A DNA stretch of 56,143 nt, taken from assembly GCF_023502205.1 (NCBI RefSeq), contig NZ_JAMFLG010000030.1:1-56143 (forward strand), read 5' to 3'. This stretch comes from Aquiflexum sp. TKW24L. GTDB lineage: Bacteria; Bacteroidota; Bacteroidia; Cytophagales; Cyclobacteriaceae. The notes beneath the pieces were generated by a model. That model was not told the DNA's origin, searched no databases, and worked only from the letters and a program-made list of their open reading frames with translations. A program made the translations under genes and the position numbers. The stretch's first letter is position 1. Every line of letters starts with the position of its first letter. Of the stretch, positions 24,951 to 34,907 are shown in pieces.

Positions 24951-27900
24951 ATGAGCCAAAAATTGCTGCTTGGTAAAGCTATTCTGATTCTTGGAATTCT
25001 TTCATTAGCCTTTTTCCTCTATGGATTTTTTACCGAGGTTGGTATTGGCCATCAAGTATTGTATTATTTACTTACCATTTCCTTATTTTTCAAATTATTA
25101 AAGATAGGATTTGAATGGTATCATTATGCCGGATTGCCAGAACCTCGGAATAATTCAGAAGTACCCAAACCGCCCATAAAACCTTACACGGTGGATATGC
25201 TCACTACCTTTTGTCCAGGTGAGCCATATAAAATGTTAGAAAATTCATTAAGGGCCTTGGTGGCGGTAAAATATCCACATATTACTTATCTCTGTGATGA
25301 AGGCGATGATGCTTTTGTAAAAAAACTATGTGCCGAACTTGGCGTAATTCACGTAACCCGTGATACCCATGAAAATGCCAAAGCAGGGAATATCAACAAT
25401 GCGCTGAAACAAGCCACAGGTGAAATTTGTGTTATCCTTGATCCAGACCATGCACCTTATCCTGATTTTTTAGATTATGTGTTGCATCATTTCGATAATC
25501 CAGAAATTGGCTATGTGCAGGTAGTACAAGCCTATAGCAACCAAAGAGAGTCTTTGATTGCCCAAGGAGCTGCTGAACAAACCTACACTTTTTATGGGCC
25601 TTATATGCAGGCCATGGGAGAATATGGTACCGCCCAAGCAATTGGTGCAAATTGCACCTTTAGAAGGGTGGCACTTGATTCTATAGGTGGACATGCACCA
25701 GGACTTACTGAAGACATGCATACTTCCATGCTGCTTCATGCAAAAGGTTGGAAGTCCGTGTACGAACCGGTTATTCTGTCCCGTGGGCAGGTTCCAAGCA
25801 GCATTTCGGCATATTATAAACAACAAATCAAGTGGAGTAGGGGAACATTTGATTTATGGATAAATCTTTTTCCCAAGCTTTTCAGGAAATTCACATGGAG
25901 GCAAAAGCTTCATTATGGGTTATTGCCTGTTTATTATTTGTTTGGCCTGATTGGGGTAATTGATTTTATAGTGCCTGTTTATTCCTTGTTCACAGGTGAA
26001 TATCCATGGTTAATGGATCCTATAGTGTTTTTTATTTTTTTTACACCTTTTTTCTTAATGAACTTAGTCTATAGGTATTTTGCACAAGGATGGCTAAATC
26101 ATCGGGAGGAAATAGGAATACACTTAATGGGTGGAATATTGAGGGTAGGTACTTGGTGGATATTTATCATTGGTTTTGCCTACACCTTGTTAAATATTAA
26201 AGTCCCTTACATTCCTACCCCAAAAGAACATACCACTAAGAGAGAGTTTTTATTGGGTTTACCCAATCTTTTGGTGGCATTGATTTCGGTCATTGCAGTC
26301 GTTTATGGATTGTCACAAGATTGGCAACCCTACAGCATGCTAATGGCACTTTTTGCATCTCTCAATGCAGTGATTTTATTTTTTGCCTTTGCCATTGGAC
26401 AATCTACTTGGGTGTACAGATCAAAAAGTTCAATGGACAAGTTTAGAGACTCTTTGGCCATTCAGAAAAAGAATCTATCCTATAATAAATTGAGCAGGAT
26501 AGCATTTCATGTCGCCTTGGTAATCATGTTATTTGCCACTTCTTTTTTTATAATTAGTCCTTTTAAAATCGGAAGTGATAAATATCTTAATCCAAAAATA
26601 AAACCACCAATTGAAAAAAAGTTGGGTGGCTTTTATACGGGAATTTACCATCCCCATTTTGATATTGAATCGGATATTTCCATCATCCGTGATCTGGAGA
26701 CCAAAGCTGGTCATCAATGGTCTATCATTTCTTCGTATGTTGCTTGGGGGGATGGCCTACTGCCTACGGAAAAATGGCAAAAAATTATCAACCATGGTGC
26801 CATACCCATGGTCACTTGGGAACCTTGGTCTGATCTTTTTGAAGCCTATGCAGAAGTAGAGGACCTAAGAAACAACCGTAAAATTTTCAAGTACATCACA
26901 GACGGATATTTTGATGCCTATATCGATCAAATGGCGGAGGCATTAAGAGACCTCAATTCACCTGTTTTTTTAAGATTTGGGCATGAAATGGAGAATCCCA
27001 TGTATTCTTGGTCAAGAACGGGGGACAATACGCCGGAAGAATACGTGGAAGCTTGGAAATATGTACATCTCCGGTTTGAAAAGCTGGGCGCACATAATGT
27101 TTCATGGGTGTGGAGCCCATGGTCCACAGCTGGATTTGAGGCTTATTTCCCATATGGAAATGATGGTTCTTACACGCAATATGTTGACTGGATTGGTTTA
27201 ACGGCCTTGAATTATGATTTGGCCGATGAAGAGCAAAAATCAAGGAGTTTTGATAAAATTTACTTACCATTTAAAGAACAAATCGAACAAAAAGGATTGA
27301 AACTACCGGTCATGTTAGCCGAGTTTGGTTCTACGTCTTACAGTGAAGATGGCAAAGTATGGGTTAAAGAATCCCTCAAAAAAATTAAAAGAAAGCATCC
27401 TGAAATTATGGCCACTGTGCTTTTCTACAGTGATTTTGACAAAAACTGGATCAATGATTGGCGTCCTGAAGATAATTCAGCTTATATCGATTGGACTTTC
27501 GATTTAAATAATTTTGGGAATTACTATAATGGTTTCAAATTATTTAGACAAAGGAATTATTTGGTTAAATCTGATACCCTGCCAAAGCATGGGATTGTCC
27601 CCAAAATGTTGAAAACCGAAAATGGCTCTCATCAGCTTTGGGTGGAAGGTCAGCCATTTTATATCAAAGGCATTTGTTACAATACAGGGCATGATTGGGA
27701 AGAAGGATTTAATCCCTTGTCAAGAAAACAATTGGAAACGGATTTACAATTGATCAAAGAAATGGGGGCAAATACCATTCGAAGGTACGAACCCGGCATC
27801 TATGATAAAAATATTCTAAGGGCAGCCGCGGAGCATGATTTGAAAGTAATGTTTGGTTTTTGGTTTGATCCAAAGGTGGATTATTCAAAGGATGGTAAAA

Positions 27901-28853
27901 AACTTAAAGCCTACGAAAAGAAAGTGCTGGCACAGGTCAGGCGATACAAAAATGATAAAAGTATCATTGCATGGAATATTGGGAATGAAACCTGGGGTTT
28001 GCTGAAAAAACACCATGCTCAGCCTTACCTGACAATGGTAAGAAGGAGTTACCTGGAATTTTTAAATGACTTGGCCTTGATGATCAAGCAGATTGATCCG
28101 GATAGACCTGTATTTTCTTCCGAGGAACATGACAACGAAAGATTAATCGGCGCTATCAGTCAGTATAGGGCTTATGCACCCCATATTGATGTAATAGGAA
28201 TAAATTCCTATTATGAGGAAAATATCAGTAAACTGGATTCCATAATCGGGAAAATTTATCCCGGCAAACCTTATGCAATTACTGAATTCGGTCCGAAAGG
28301 TTACTGGAATAAAGAATTGGGTGATTATTGGAAAGATAGTTTATTGATCGAACTTTCTTCACTTAATAAAGCGGAGTATTATAAAAAACAGTGGGTAGAA
28401 TATATTGATCAACACAAAGGTAAAAACCTTGGGGGAATGGCATTCAGTTGGATGGACCGCTATGAAGGAACTGCCACTTGGTTTGGGATTACCGATTATA
28501 AGGGCAGATTAAAGCCTTCTTATTATTATCTGCAGAGTGTTTGGCTGGATGAAAAACCAATAGTCAAGTCTTTTCCTGATATCTCGATTGTAGGACATTG
28601 GAATGCCCTCAACCCCGGAGAAAATATTTGGCTATCTGCTGCTATTACCAATGGATATACCGGGGATTTGGAGTATGAATGGTTAGTTTATGACCAAAAT
28701 TGGAATCTTACCCGTCCAATTCTAGATACAAAATTAAATGGTAAATTTGTTGAAATAAAAGTTCCTTCTGAGTCCTCGAGGGTGTATCTCTATGCAAAGG
28801 ATTCAAAAGGAAATTTGATTACTGCTTCTAGGCCATTACTAATAGCGAAATGA
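24951..28853 (+). CDS. GT2 synthase fused to GH26-like and GH2/GH5-like domains
   Basis: A 1300-residue, three-enzyme protein. The GT2 core (about 75-310) shows DEGDD 116-120, DPDH 164-167, TED 253-255 and QQIKW 291-295, where Lys replaces the usual Arg of QxxRW. Hydrophobic helices lie at about 8-28, 32-50, 318-344, 355-375, 393-415, 434-453, 462-482 and 515-537. The Lys/Arg-rich loop 488-514 puts the C-terminus outside. A GH26-like barrel follows (555-865: acid/base Glu679 in FGHEME, nucleophile Glu791 in LAEFGS), then a GH2/GH5-like barrel (880-1200: Glu1013 in GNETWG, Glu1112 in TEFGPKG) and a beta-sandwich tail. No PilZ domain is present. It probably makes a beta-glycan and trims it on export. 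The product is unknown. Confidence 0.88.
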   Translation: MSQKLLLGKAILILGILSLAFFLYGFFTEVGIGHQVLYYLLTISLFFKLLKIGFEWYHYAGLPEPRNNSEVPKPPIKPYTVDMLTTFCPGEPYKMLENSLRALVAVKYPHITYLCDEGDDAFVKKLCAELGVIHVTRDTHENAKAGNINNALKQATGEICVILDPDHAPYPDFLDYVLHHFDNPEIGYVQVVQAYSNQRESLIAQGAAEQTYTFYGPYMQAMGEYGTAQAIGANCTFRRVALDSIGGHAPGLTEDMHTSMLLHAKGWKSVYEPVILSRGQVPSSISAYYKQQIKWSRGTFDLWINLFPKLFRKFTWRQKLHYGLLPVYYLFGLIGVIDFIVPVYSLFTGEYPWLMDPIVFFIFFTPFFLMNLVYRYFAQGWLNHREEIGIHLMGGILRVGTWWIFIIGFAYTLLNIKVPYIPTPKEHTTKREFLLGLPNLLVALISVIAVVYGLSQDWQPYSMLMALFASLNAVILFFAFAIGQSTWVYRSKSSMDKFRDSLAIQKKNLSYNKLSRIAFHVALVIMLFATSFFIISPFKIGSDKYLNPKIKPPIEKKLGGFYTGIYHPHFDIESDISIIRDLETKAGHQWSIISSYVAWGDGLLPTEKWQKIINHGAIPMVTWEPWSDLFEAYAEVEDLRNNRKIFKYITDGYFDAYIDQMAEALRDLNSPVFLRFGHEMENPMYSWSRTGDNTPEEYVEAWKYVHLRFEKLGAHNVSWVWSPWSTAGFEAYFPYGNDGSYTQYVDWIGLTALNYDLADEEQKSRSFDKIYLPFKEQIEQKGLKLPVMLAEFGSTSYSEDGKVWVKESLKKIKRKHPEIMATVLFYSDFDKNWINDWRPEDNSAYIDWTFDLNNFGNYYNGFKLFRQRNYLVKSDTLPKHGIVPKMLKTENGSHQLWVEGQPFYIKGICYNTGHDWEEGFNPLSRKQLETDLQLIKEMGANTIRRYEPGIYDKNILRAAAEHDLKVMFGFWFDPKVDYSKDGKKLKAYEKKVLAQVRRYKNDKSIIAWNIGNETWGLLKKHHAQPYLTMVRRSYLEFLNDLALMIKQIDPDRPVFSSEEHDNERLIGAISQYRAYAPHIDVIGINSYYEENISKLDSIIGKIYPGKPYAITEFGPKGYWNKELGDYWKDSLLIELSSLNKAEYYKKQWVEYIDQHKGKNLGGMAFSWMDRYEGTATWFGITDYKGRLKPSYYYLQSVWLDEKPIVKSFPDISIVGHWNALNPGENIWLSAAITNGYTGDLEYEWLVYDQNWNLTRPILDTKLNGKFVEIKVPSESSRVYLYAKDSKGNLITASRPLLIAK

Positions 28854-29119
28854 TGATATTATAATTTGTTATCTTTTCAAGTAATAACTTCAGGTTAATT
28901 TAATGACTGTGGGCAATTTGTGCAAACTTTTATTTTGTATATCCCTACTGGCATCATTATGGTTATTAACAACCTAATGATGCTGTATGCTTCAAAACCC
29001 CAATGTGGTTTTATATGATAATTGATTTAATTTTAATAGTTTTAAGGCCTAGAATACATAATTAAAAATGAAATACAAAAATTAATATTTGAAATACATT
29101 TTTATAATAATAAAATTTG
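28854..29119. other. Gene-free leader of the export operon
   Basis: AT-rich spacer between the synthase fusion and the exopolysaccharide operon. I see no gene and no clear terminator hairpin. TAATGATG-type words recur, and a TTTG at 29088 is too far from the -7 element to be a confident -33 box. Confidence 0.5.
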
Positions 29120-29127
29120 TACTTTTG
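29120..29127 (+). promoter_or_regulatory. -7 element of the exopolysaccharide operon
   Basis: TACTTTTG is an exact TAnnTTTG match, about 57 nt before the ATG at 29184. It places the transcript start near 29134 and so argues against a longer reading from TTG at 29133. Confidence 0.6.
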
Positions 29128-29183
29128 GTTTATTGTTACAGTTTGGTCTAATAATCTATCCGCAAAATAATCAATTCAATACT

Positions 29184-30005
29184 ATGAAAATTAAGAGAAA
29201 CATTTTTTTTCTTTTCTGTATCGCCCTTTTGGCATTTAGCTGCATCTCAAATAAAAGAGTTGTCTACATGCAAAACTTACCTAAGGACGAATCCTTAGTC
29301 AAATTAGGGGATATGGTACCTGCAAAATTTGAGGAATACCTGTTACAATTTAATGACGTGATTGAAATCAACATCAAAACCTCAGATCCCCTCCTTAATT
29401 CAATGTTGGACATCAATGTGCTTGCCGCCAATAGTAATAGAATGATGATGGGCGGGGGTATCATGTCAGGAGGAGATATTTTCTATTTAAGTGGATACAC
29501 TTTAGATGATAACGGGTTTGTGGACATGCCTGTGCTAGGAAGATTGAAGCTGGTGGGTATGAATTTGGAAACCGCAAAAGTTACTATAGAAAATGAGCTC
29601 AAAAAGTATGTTCGAGATGATGATTATTTTGTAAGAGTTCGATTGGGAGGAATCAGATTTAGTGCTCTAGGTGAATTTGCTCGTCCGGGTAAGTATACTG
29701 TCTTGCAGAATAGAGTAACCATTTTTGAAGCCATAGCCACTGCAGGTGATCTAACAGTTGTAGCTAAAAGAGACAATATTATGTTAATCAGACAATACCC
29801 TGAGGGGTCAAAAGCTCATAGGATAAATCTCAACAATAAACAGATCATGAGTTCTGAGTTTTATTTTGTAAGACCCAATGATATGATTTATGCTGAACCT
29901 ATGAAAGTGAGAGAACTCGGTACGGGTACTACACTTTTGCAAACCATTCAAGTCCTTGCAAGCCTTGCAACCTTGGCTCTATTGGTTTATAACACAACAA
30001 ATTGA
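29184..30005 (+). CDS. Wza-like polysaccharide export lipoprotein
   Basis: A 273-residue outer-membrane export protein. The signal ends in a lipobox (AFSC, Cys20). A Poly_export domain (about 50-145, with the DVIEINIKTSDP strand) and an SLBB domain (about 150-240, FSALGEFARPGKYTV) follow, then a hydrophobic C-terminal helix (TTLLQTIQVLASLATLALL). Wza-type oligomers form the outer-membrane channel for exopolysaccharide and dock with a Wzc-type kinase, here the next gene 12 nt downstream. I chose the ATG at 29184 because the signal starts there and a -7 element lies just upstream. It is the first gene of the export operon. Confidence 0.92.
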   Translation: MKIKRNIFFLFCIALLAFSCISNKRVVYMQNLPKDESLVKLGDMVPAKFEEYLLQFNDVIEINIKTSDPLLNSMLDINVLAANSNRMMMGGGIMSGGDIFYLSGYTLDDNGFVDMPVLGRLKLVGMNLETAKVTIENELKKYVRDDDYFVRVRLGGIRFSALGEFARPGKYTVLQNRVTIFEAIATAGDLTVVAKRDNIMLIRQYPEGSKAHRINLNNKQIMSSEFYFVRPNDMIYAEPMKVRELGTGTTLLQTIQVLASLATLALLVYNTTN

Positions 30006-30017
30006 AATTAATTAACC

Positions 30018-32444
30018 ATGAAAGATTCTCATTTGAATATGGAAAATAATTTTAAACCCGGTGACCAAGGTCTGGCCTTTGATCCAATCAAATTCTTTTT
30101 AAAATACATCAAATATTTACCTTATATTATTTTATCGATAATAATCTCATTGGCAATAGGCTATTTTGTTAATAAATCCACACCACCTGTTTACCAAGCA
30201 AACAGTAAATTTTACATCAATCAAGAAGTTGGCAATAATGGGGTATTAAACTTAACCGGTCTATCCAAGGTTGTAGTTTCGGGAGGCATTGACCAAGAAA
30301 TGGCCAATCAATCTGTGTTTCTTAAATCTCGATCGGTTGCATCGAAAGCATTGGAAAAATTAGATTTTGAGGTTGACTATTTTCAACCTAGTTTTTTCAT
30401 AGACAATGAATTGTATAAAAGTTCTCCAATAGTTGCCCAAGTGGATTGGGAACATGCCCAGCTTACAGGAGGAAAAATAAAAATAGCATGGACTGATACT
30501 GAAAACTTTACCTTAAGTTTACCCGATGAGATATATAAAAAAAATATTAAAGGTTCCCAAAGTGAAGAATTGATTTTTGAAACACCGCAAATCTTCAAGT
30601 TTAAATTCGGAGAAGATATTGAATTGCCTTTTTTAAAACTCAGAATTTCTCTTGTTAAAAATTTACCTGAAGGTGAAATACTGATTAATTTGAATACTAA
30701 AAATACTCTTGTTTCAAAATATTCAGGGGATATGGTGCAGATTTTTCCCTATGATAATTTAGCCTCTGTATTAGGTTTGACCATAAATACCTCACATCCG
30801 CAAAAGGGAGCGGATTACTTAGATGCATTAATGGAAGTTTATCTTCAACTGGAACTGGAGGAAAAGAATAGGATTGCAAAAAATACAGTTGAGTTCATTG
30901 ATAGCCAGATTTCGGGAGTTTCTGATTCTCTGAGCTTTTTTGAGTCCAATTTAGAAACATTTAGAAGCGGAAATAAAACTTATAATATTGAAATGGAAAG
31001 TAGTACTGTTTATCAGGAACTGACCCGATTGGAAAGTGAGCTTTCTCAGGAAAAATTTAACAAGGACTATTTTGAAAACTTAAAGAATTATTTGGCGAGA
31101 GAAAATTACGACCAGATTATAGCCCCCTCTGCATTAGGAATTCAGGATGGAAATTTAAATAGCCTTATTAATAGTTTGATTACCCTGCAACAAGAGCGAT
31201 CAAATATACTTTATACGCAAACTGAGGCTTCACCTAGGGTGAGGGAAGTTAACAGAAAAATCCAAGACACAAGTGGATCTTTAGGTGAGGTTTTGAGAAG
31301 TTTGTCGAACAACACCCAGTTCCGAATCAATGAATTGGAAAGTAGGATTGCCAGAAGTGAAAATCAATTTAGAAGATTACCCTCTACGGAACAAGACCTT
31401 ATTAAATTGCAAAGAGGTAGAGAATTGAATGAAACAATCATCACGTTTTTGCAGCAACGAAGGGCAGAGGCTGCCATTTCGATGGCATCAAGTTCTTCAA
31501 GCAATAAAATTGTGGAATATGCGCAAGCAAATAATAATCCCATAACTGTAAAACATACTGCTATATATTTAATATTCTTTGGTCTGGGATTTATTTTTCC
31601 AGTTGTAATCATCGGCATTGTTCTGGTATTAGATAATCGGATCAAAGATCCCAAAGAGTTGGAAGGGATGCTTGCTATGCCTTTGTTGGCTAAAATCCCC
31701 CAGAATACCACGCAAATAGTCTTAGCAGTATTAAAAGAACCACGCTCAGCAATTGCAGAATCTTTCCGGGCCTTGAAAACCAATATCTCTTTTGTGGTAC
31801 CTCTGGACAGACAATTGACTATTGCAGTTTCTTCCACATTGTCTGGGGAAGGAAAAACTTTTACTGCGATAAATTTGGCTTCTATTTACGCTGTAAATAA
31901 GAAGAAGACCATATTGGTGAGTTGTGATATGTTCAAACCGTCAACCTTTAAGGAATTTGATTTGAAAGGCAAAGTTGGACTATCCAATTACTTGAGTAAA
32001 CAAGTGGATTCTGTATTTGATATTATCCAAAATACAACCTATCCTGATTTTGATATATTGACTTCAGGTGGTATTCCACCCAACCCTTCTGATTTGTTGG
32101 CTTCTGAAAGATTTATTTCTTTATTGAATCAATTAAAAAAGATATATGATGTAATTATTCTTGATACTCCCCCTGTTGGATTGATCAGTCAATCTTTTGA
32201 AGTGATCAAACATGTTGACCTGATTTCCTTTGTTTTAAGATATAATTATAGTGAGAAATCATTTATTGAGGAGATCAACGCTATAAAATATAAAAAGGGT
32301 TTGCAAAATATTTATGCCATTCTAAATGATGTTCCTTCTAAGGAACTTACTTACAGAGGATATAATTATGGCTATTATGAAGAATCAAAAAGAGAAAGAA
32401 AAGGGTTAAAAGGGATATTTGGCAGCAATAAAGCTGCCGTATAA
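30018..32444 (+). CDS. Wzc-like polysaccharide co-polymerase/tyrosine kinase
   Basis: An 808-residue inner-membrane protein of the Wzc/ExoP kind. A first membrane helix (about 33-53) is followed by a Wzz-type periplasmic domain with coiled-coil segments (about 270-480), a second helix (about 515-538), and a cytoplasmic BY-kinase domain. Walker A is SGEGKT (609-614) and Walker B is VIILDTPP (712-719). A tail of clustered tyrosines (779, 782, 784, 786, 787) would be the autophosphorylation site. Cycles of phosphorylation control chain length and export through the Wza channel. Gene order Wza-Wzc is conserved in such operons. Confidence 0.93.
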   Translation: MKDSHLNMENNFKPGDQGLAFDPIKFFLKYIKYLPYIILSIIISLAIGYFVNKSTPPVYQANSKFYINQEVGNNGVLNLTGLSKVVVSGGIDQEMANQSVFLKSRSVASKALEKLDFEVDYFQPSFFIDNELYKSSPIVAQVDWEHAQLTGGKIKIAWTDTENFTLSLPDEIYKKNIKGSQSEELIFETPQIFKFKFGEDIELPFLKLRISLVKNLPEGEILINLNTKNTLVSKYSGDMVQIFPYDNLASVLGLTINTSHPQKGADYLDALMEVYLQLELEEKNRIAKNTVEFIDSQISGVSDSLSFFESNLETFRSGNKTYNIEMESSTVYQELTRLESELSQEKFNKDYFENLKNYLARENYDQIIAPSALGIQDGNLNSLINSLITLQQERSNILYTQTEASPRVREVNRKIQDTSGSLGEVLRSLSNNTQFRINELESRIARSENQFRRLPSTEQDLIKLQRGRELNETIITFLQQRRAEAAISMASSSSSNKIVEYAQANNNPITVKHTAIYLIFFGLGFIFPVVIIGIVLVLDNRIKDPKELEGMLAMPLLAKIPQNTTQIVLAVLKEPRSAIAESFRALKTNISFVVPLDRQLTIAVSSTLSGEGKTFTAINLASIYAVNKKKTILVSCDMFKPSTFKEFDLKGKVGLSNYLSKQVDSVFDIIQNTTYPDFDILTSGGIPPNPSDLLASERFISLLNQLKKIYDVIILDTPPVGLISQSFEVIKHVDLISFVLRYNYSEKSFIEEINAIKYKKGLQNIYAILNDVPSKELTYRGYNYGYYEESKRERKGLKGIFGSNKAAV

Positions 32445-32470
32445 TAAATTTATTATACAACAAAACTATA

Positions 32471-33718
32471 ATGAAGGGTTTTTTTCTATTGGTTGAATTT
32501 GCATTGCCAATTTTGACAATTTATTTGATTGTCAAAAAGCAATCCCTAATTATTATTTATGTTCCATTTATATTGTTTAGTTACCACATTATTGAAACAA
32601 GGCTTCCAGGTTTTTTCCATTTCTTAATTGTAGCAGGGATATTGTTCTACGTAGTGATTTATAATTTACCCTTTGTCAAACAGAACCCTTTTTCTATCTT
32701 AATTTTTCTATATTTTCTTTTTTTATTGAAGAATATTGAAGTAGATTTCAAAACTATCAGACCATATTTTATTAATGTGACATGGTTGTTTTTAGGAGTT
32801 GCCTTAATACCATATATTTTTAAAAGATATTCTCGTGAAAAGGTCTTTTATGAACTTAGTACAGCGGCATTTTTAGTTATGTTAATTTTTAGTATAAACA
32901 CAGGACTATCTACAATCTTTAAATATAATCCCCGTGCTATTTATGGAATAACGTCTGGAATACTTTTTGGTAATGTTTCAAATGATTATTATAATATTTT
33001 TCCCTTAGCTTTATTTTTAATTCTTAGAAGAGGAATCCGGGATAAAAATGTTCTATACTTAGGAGTTTATTTTGTGAGTGTATTTTTGGTTTTACTAACC
33101 TTAAGGCGGACTGTAATGGTCTTATCACTGATAGGGACAATTTTGGTGATGGTAGAATTATTGGATTTTCAAAAAATCAAGCAATTCTTGTTATATAGTT
33201 TTATTACACTGATAATTACTGTTGTCGTGATTTCAAATACCAGTTTTCTACCCCAACTACTCGAAAGGTATGAAAGTCGAGATTTAGATAATAGAGAGCT
33301 GGAAGGTGAAGGAAGGTTAATGGAATTAGACATAATTTATAAAGACCTGTTTGTTTATTATGATTATGATCCATGGTTTGGTTATCGCTTAGATGATTCC
33401 AAAGGTAATTATGGGAAAAGAATTTTTGGGGAAAGGTCTTTGCATACGGATTTTGCTAATTTGATACATGCATCTGGAATCCTTGGCTTGTTTTTGTATT
33501 TGATGATGATATTGATTGCATTTTATTCTGTATGGAGACGGATATTAACCAAAGATGAATTTTTTCAATTTTGGTTTATAGTACTTTGTTTTGGACTATA
33601 TTTTTTCACCGGGCGATATACGACAGCCAATGCCATGTTGATGATGTTTGCAATCTTGTTTTTACCTTTCGCAAAATCAGATTCAAATTCACCTATAATA
33701 AAAAACAATCACCAATAA
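32471..33718 (+). CDS. O-antigen polymerase/ligase-like membrane protein (Wzy-type)
   Basis: A 415-residue polytopic protein with about ten to twelve hydrophobic helices and one larger outside loop near residues 260-330 (ESRDLDNRELEGEGRL ... SKGNYGKRIFG). This is the arrangement of Wzy polymerases and WaaL ligases, whose sequences are otherwise little conserved. The loop carries several arginines, as in Wzy, where they bind the glycan-lipid donors. Placement between a Wzc-like kinase and glycosyltransferases favours polymerisation of repeat units. Strongly AT-rich codon use matches the neighbouring genes. Confidence 0.75.
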   Translation: MKGFFLLVEFALPILTIYLIVKKQSLIIIYVPFILFSYHIIETRLPGFFHFLIVAGILFYVVIYNLPFVKQNPFSILIFLYFLFLLKNIEVDFKTIRPYFINVTWLFLGVALIPYIFKRYSREKVFYELSTAAFLVMLIFSINTGLSTIFKYNPRAIYGITSGILFGNVSNDYYNIFPLALFLILRRGIRDKNVLYLGVYFVSVFLVLLTLRRTVMVLSLIGTILVMVELLDFQKIKQFLLYSFITLIITVVVISNTSFLPQLLERYESRDLDNRELEGEGRLMELDIIYKDLFVYYDYDPWFGYRLDDSKGNYGKRIFGERSLHTDFANLIHASGILGLFLYLMMILIAFYSVWRRILTKDEFFQFWFIVLCFGLYFFTGRYTTANAMLMMFAILFLPFAKSDSNSPIIKNNHQ

Positions 33719-33761
33719 TAATCCAAGATGCGATCATTTAAAGGTATAAATAGTTAAATTT

Positions 33762-34883
33762 ATGTTTAAGTTTTTCTTCTTGCAACATAGCAACATAGAA
33801 ATAATTGTAGAAAATGGTGTTCCACGGGGAGGATCTGTGGTAGAAACGCTTGTTTGGATGAAAGCCTTGCACGGATTAGCTCATGAGGTGTTTCAGGCCA
33901 AGTTAGAAGATGATGATCGTCCTTTAATGCCTGAATTTGAATGGGTGAAACCTGTAAAAATTTATCATTCCCAAAAATACTCTAAATTTGGACTAAGGTA
34001 TTTTTACCGTCTCCCCAAACTGTTTTTAGCCTTACAAAAAACAAAATGTAATTACCTATATACCTCAATTCCTAGTCCATTTTCATTTTATGTTTCTTTG
34101 ATCTGTAAAGCTATAGGTGTCAAGCATATCATTAGGATAGCCAATGATAAAAATGTAGACCTTTCTCTGGACAAATCTTTATCACCTTTTGATAAATTCT
34201 TGGTTGGAATGTCATATAGGCTGGCTGATTTTATTGTGACTCAAAATGAATTTCAATATCAAGGCATAAAATCGCAGTTTCATGGTAAAAAAGTTTTTAA
34301 ATTATTTAATCCGATAGTGTTAGATTATGATTATTTGCACCCTAGAAAGGAAGCAACTGGTTATATAGCTTGGGTGGCAAATTTTAGGCATCAAAAAAAC
34401 CTCAAACTACTCTATGAGATTTCCTTAATTTGTAAAAATGAAATGTTTAAAATTGCTGGAATCCCATTGATTCCGATGGATGAAGAGACTGAAATTTATG
34501 TAGAAAAATTGAAAACACTTTCAAATGTTGAATTTGTAGGTCAGGTTTCCCAAAGTGGTATGTTAGAATTTATGAAAATGGCAAAGATTTTGCTGAGCAC
34601 CTCCCGATATGAAGGTTTTAGCAACACTTTTTTAGAAGCCATGACGGTAGGAATGCCGATTTTCAGTACGGATACTGTCAATCCTGATGGTATTATTGAC
34701 AAATTTGATTTAGGAATACTTTACAAGGACGCAAAAGATTTCAAGTCTAAATTAGACGCGATGGAATTATCAGAATTTCAAATAATGTCACAAAATACTG
34801 TGGATTATGTCACCAAAAACCATGACCATTTAATGATTGGAAGAAATTTTTTGGGCTATCTCACTGCAAGTAACTTACCTTAA
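33762..34883 (+). CDS. Family 4 glycosyltransferase (copy A)
   Basis: A 373-residue GT-B fold enzyme of the GT4 family. The C-terminal donor-binding half has YIAWVANFRHQKNL, VEFVGQV and the EX7E motif in SRYEGFSNTFLEAM. The N-terminal half begins MFKFFFLQHSNIEIIVENG with GxPRGGSVV, a nucleotide-sugar-side loop. It is soluble and probably acts at the inner face of the membrane, adding one sugar of the repeat unit. A close paralogue (45542-46654) lies on the other strand next to the lyase genes. The two share the start (NIE.IVE.G.P.GG), WVANFR.QKNL and SRYEGFSNTFLEAM. Confidence 0.9.
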   Translation: MFKFFFLQHSNIEIIVENGVPRGGSVVETLVWMKALHGLAHEVFQAKLEDDDRPLMPEFEWVKPVKIYHSQKYSKFGLRYFYRLPKLFLALQKTKCNYLYTSIPSPFSFYVSLICKAIGVKHIIRIANDKNVDLSLDKSLSPFDKFLVGMSYRLADFIVTQNEFQYQGIKSQFHGKKVFKLFNPIVLDYDYLHPRKEATGYIAWVANFRHQKNLKLLYEISLICKNEMFKIAGIPLIPMDEETEIYVEKLKTLSNVEFVGQVSQSGMLEFMKMAKILLSTSRYEGFSNTFLEAMTVGMPIFSTDTVNPDGIIDKFDLGILYKDAKDFKSKLDAMELSEFQIMSQNTVDYVTKNHDHLMIGRNFLGYLTASNLP

Positions 34884-34907
34884 GATTAAATTAAAATCTC
34901 CAAAATT

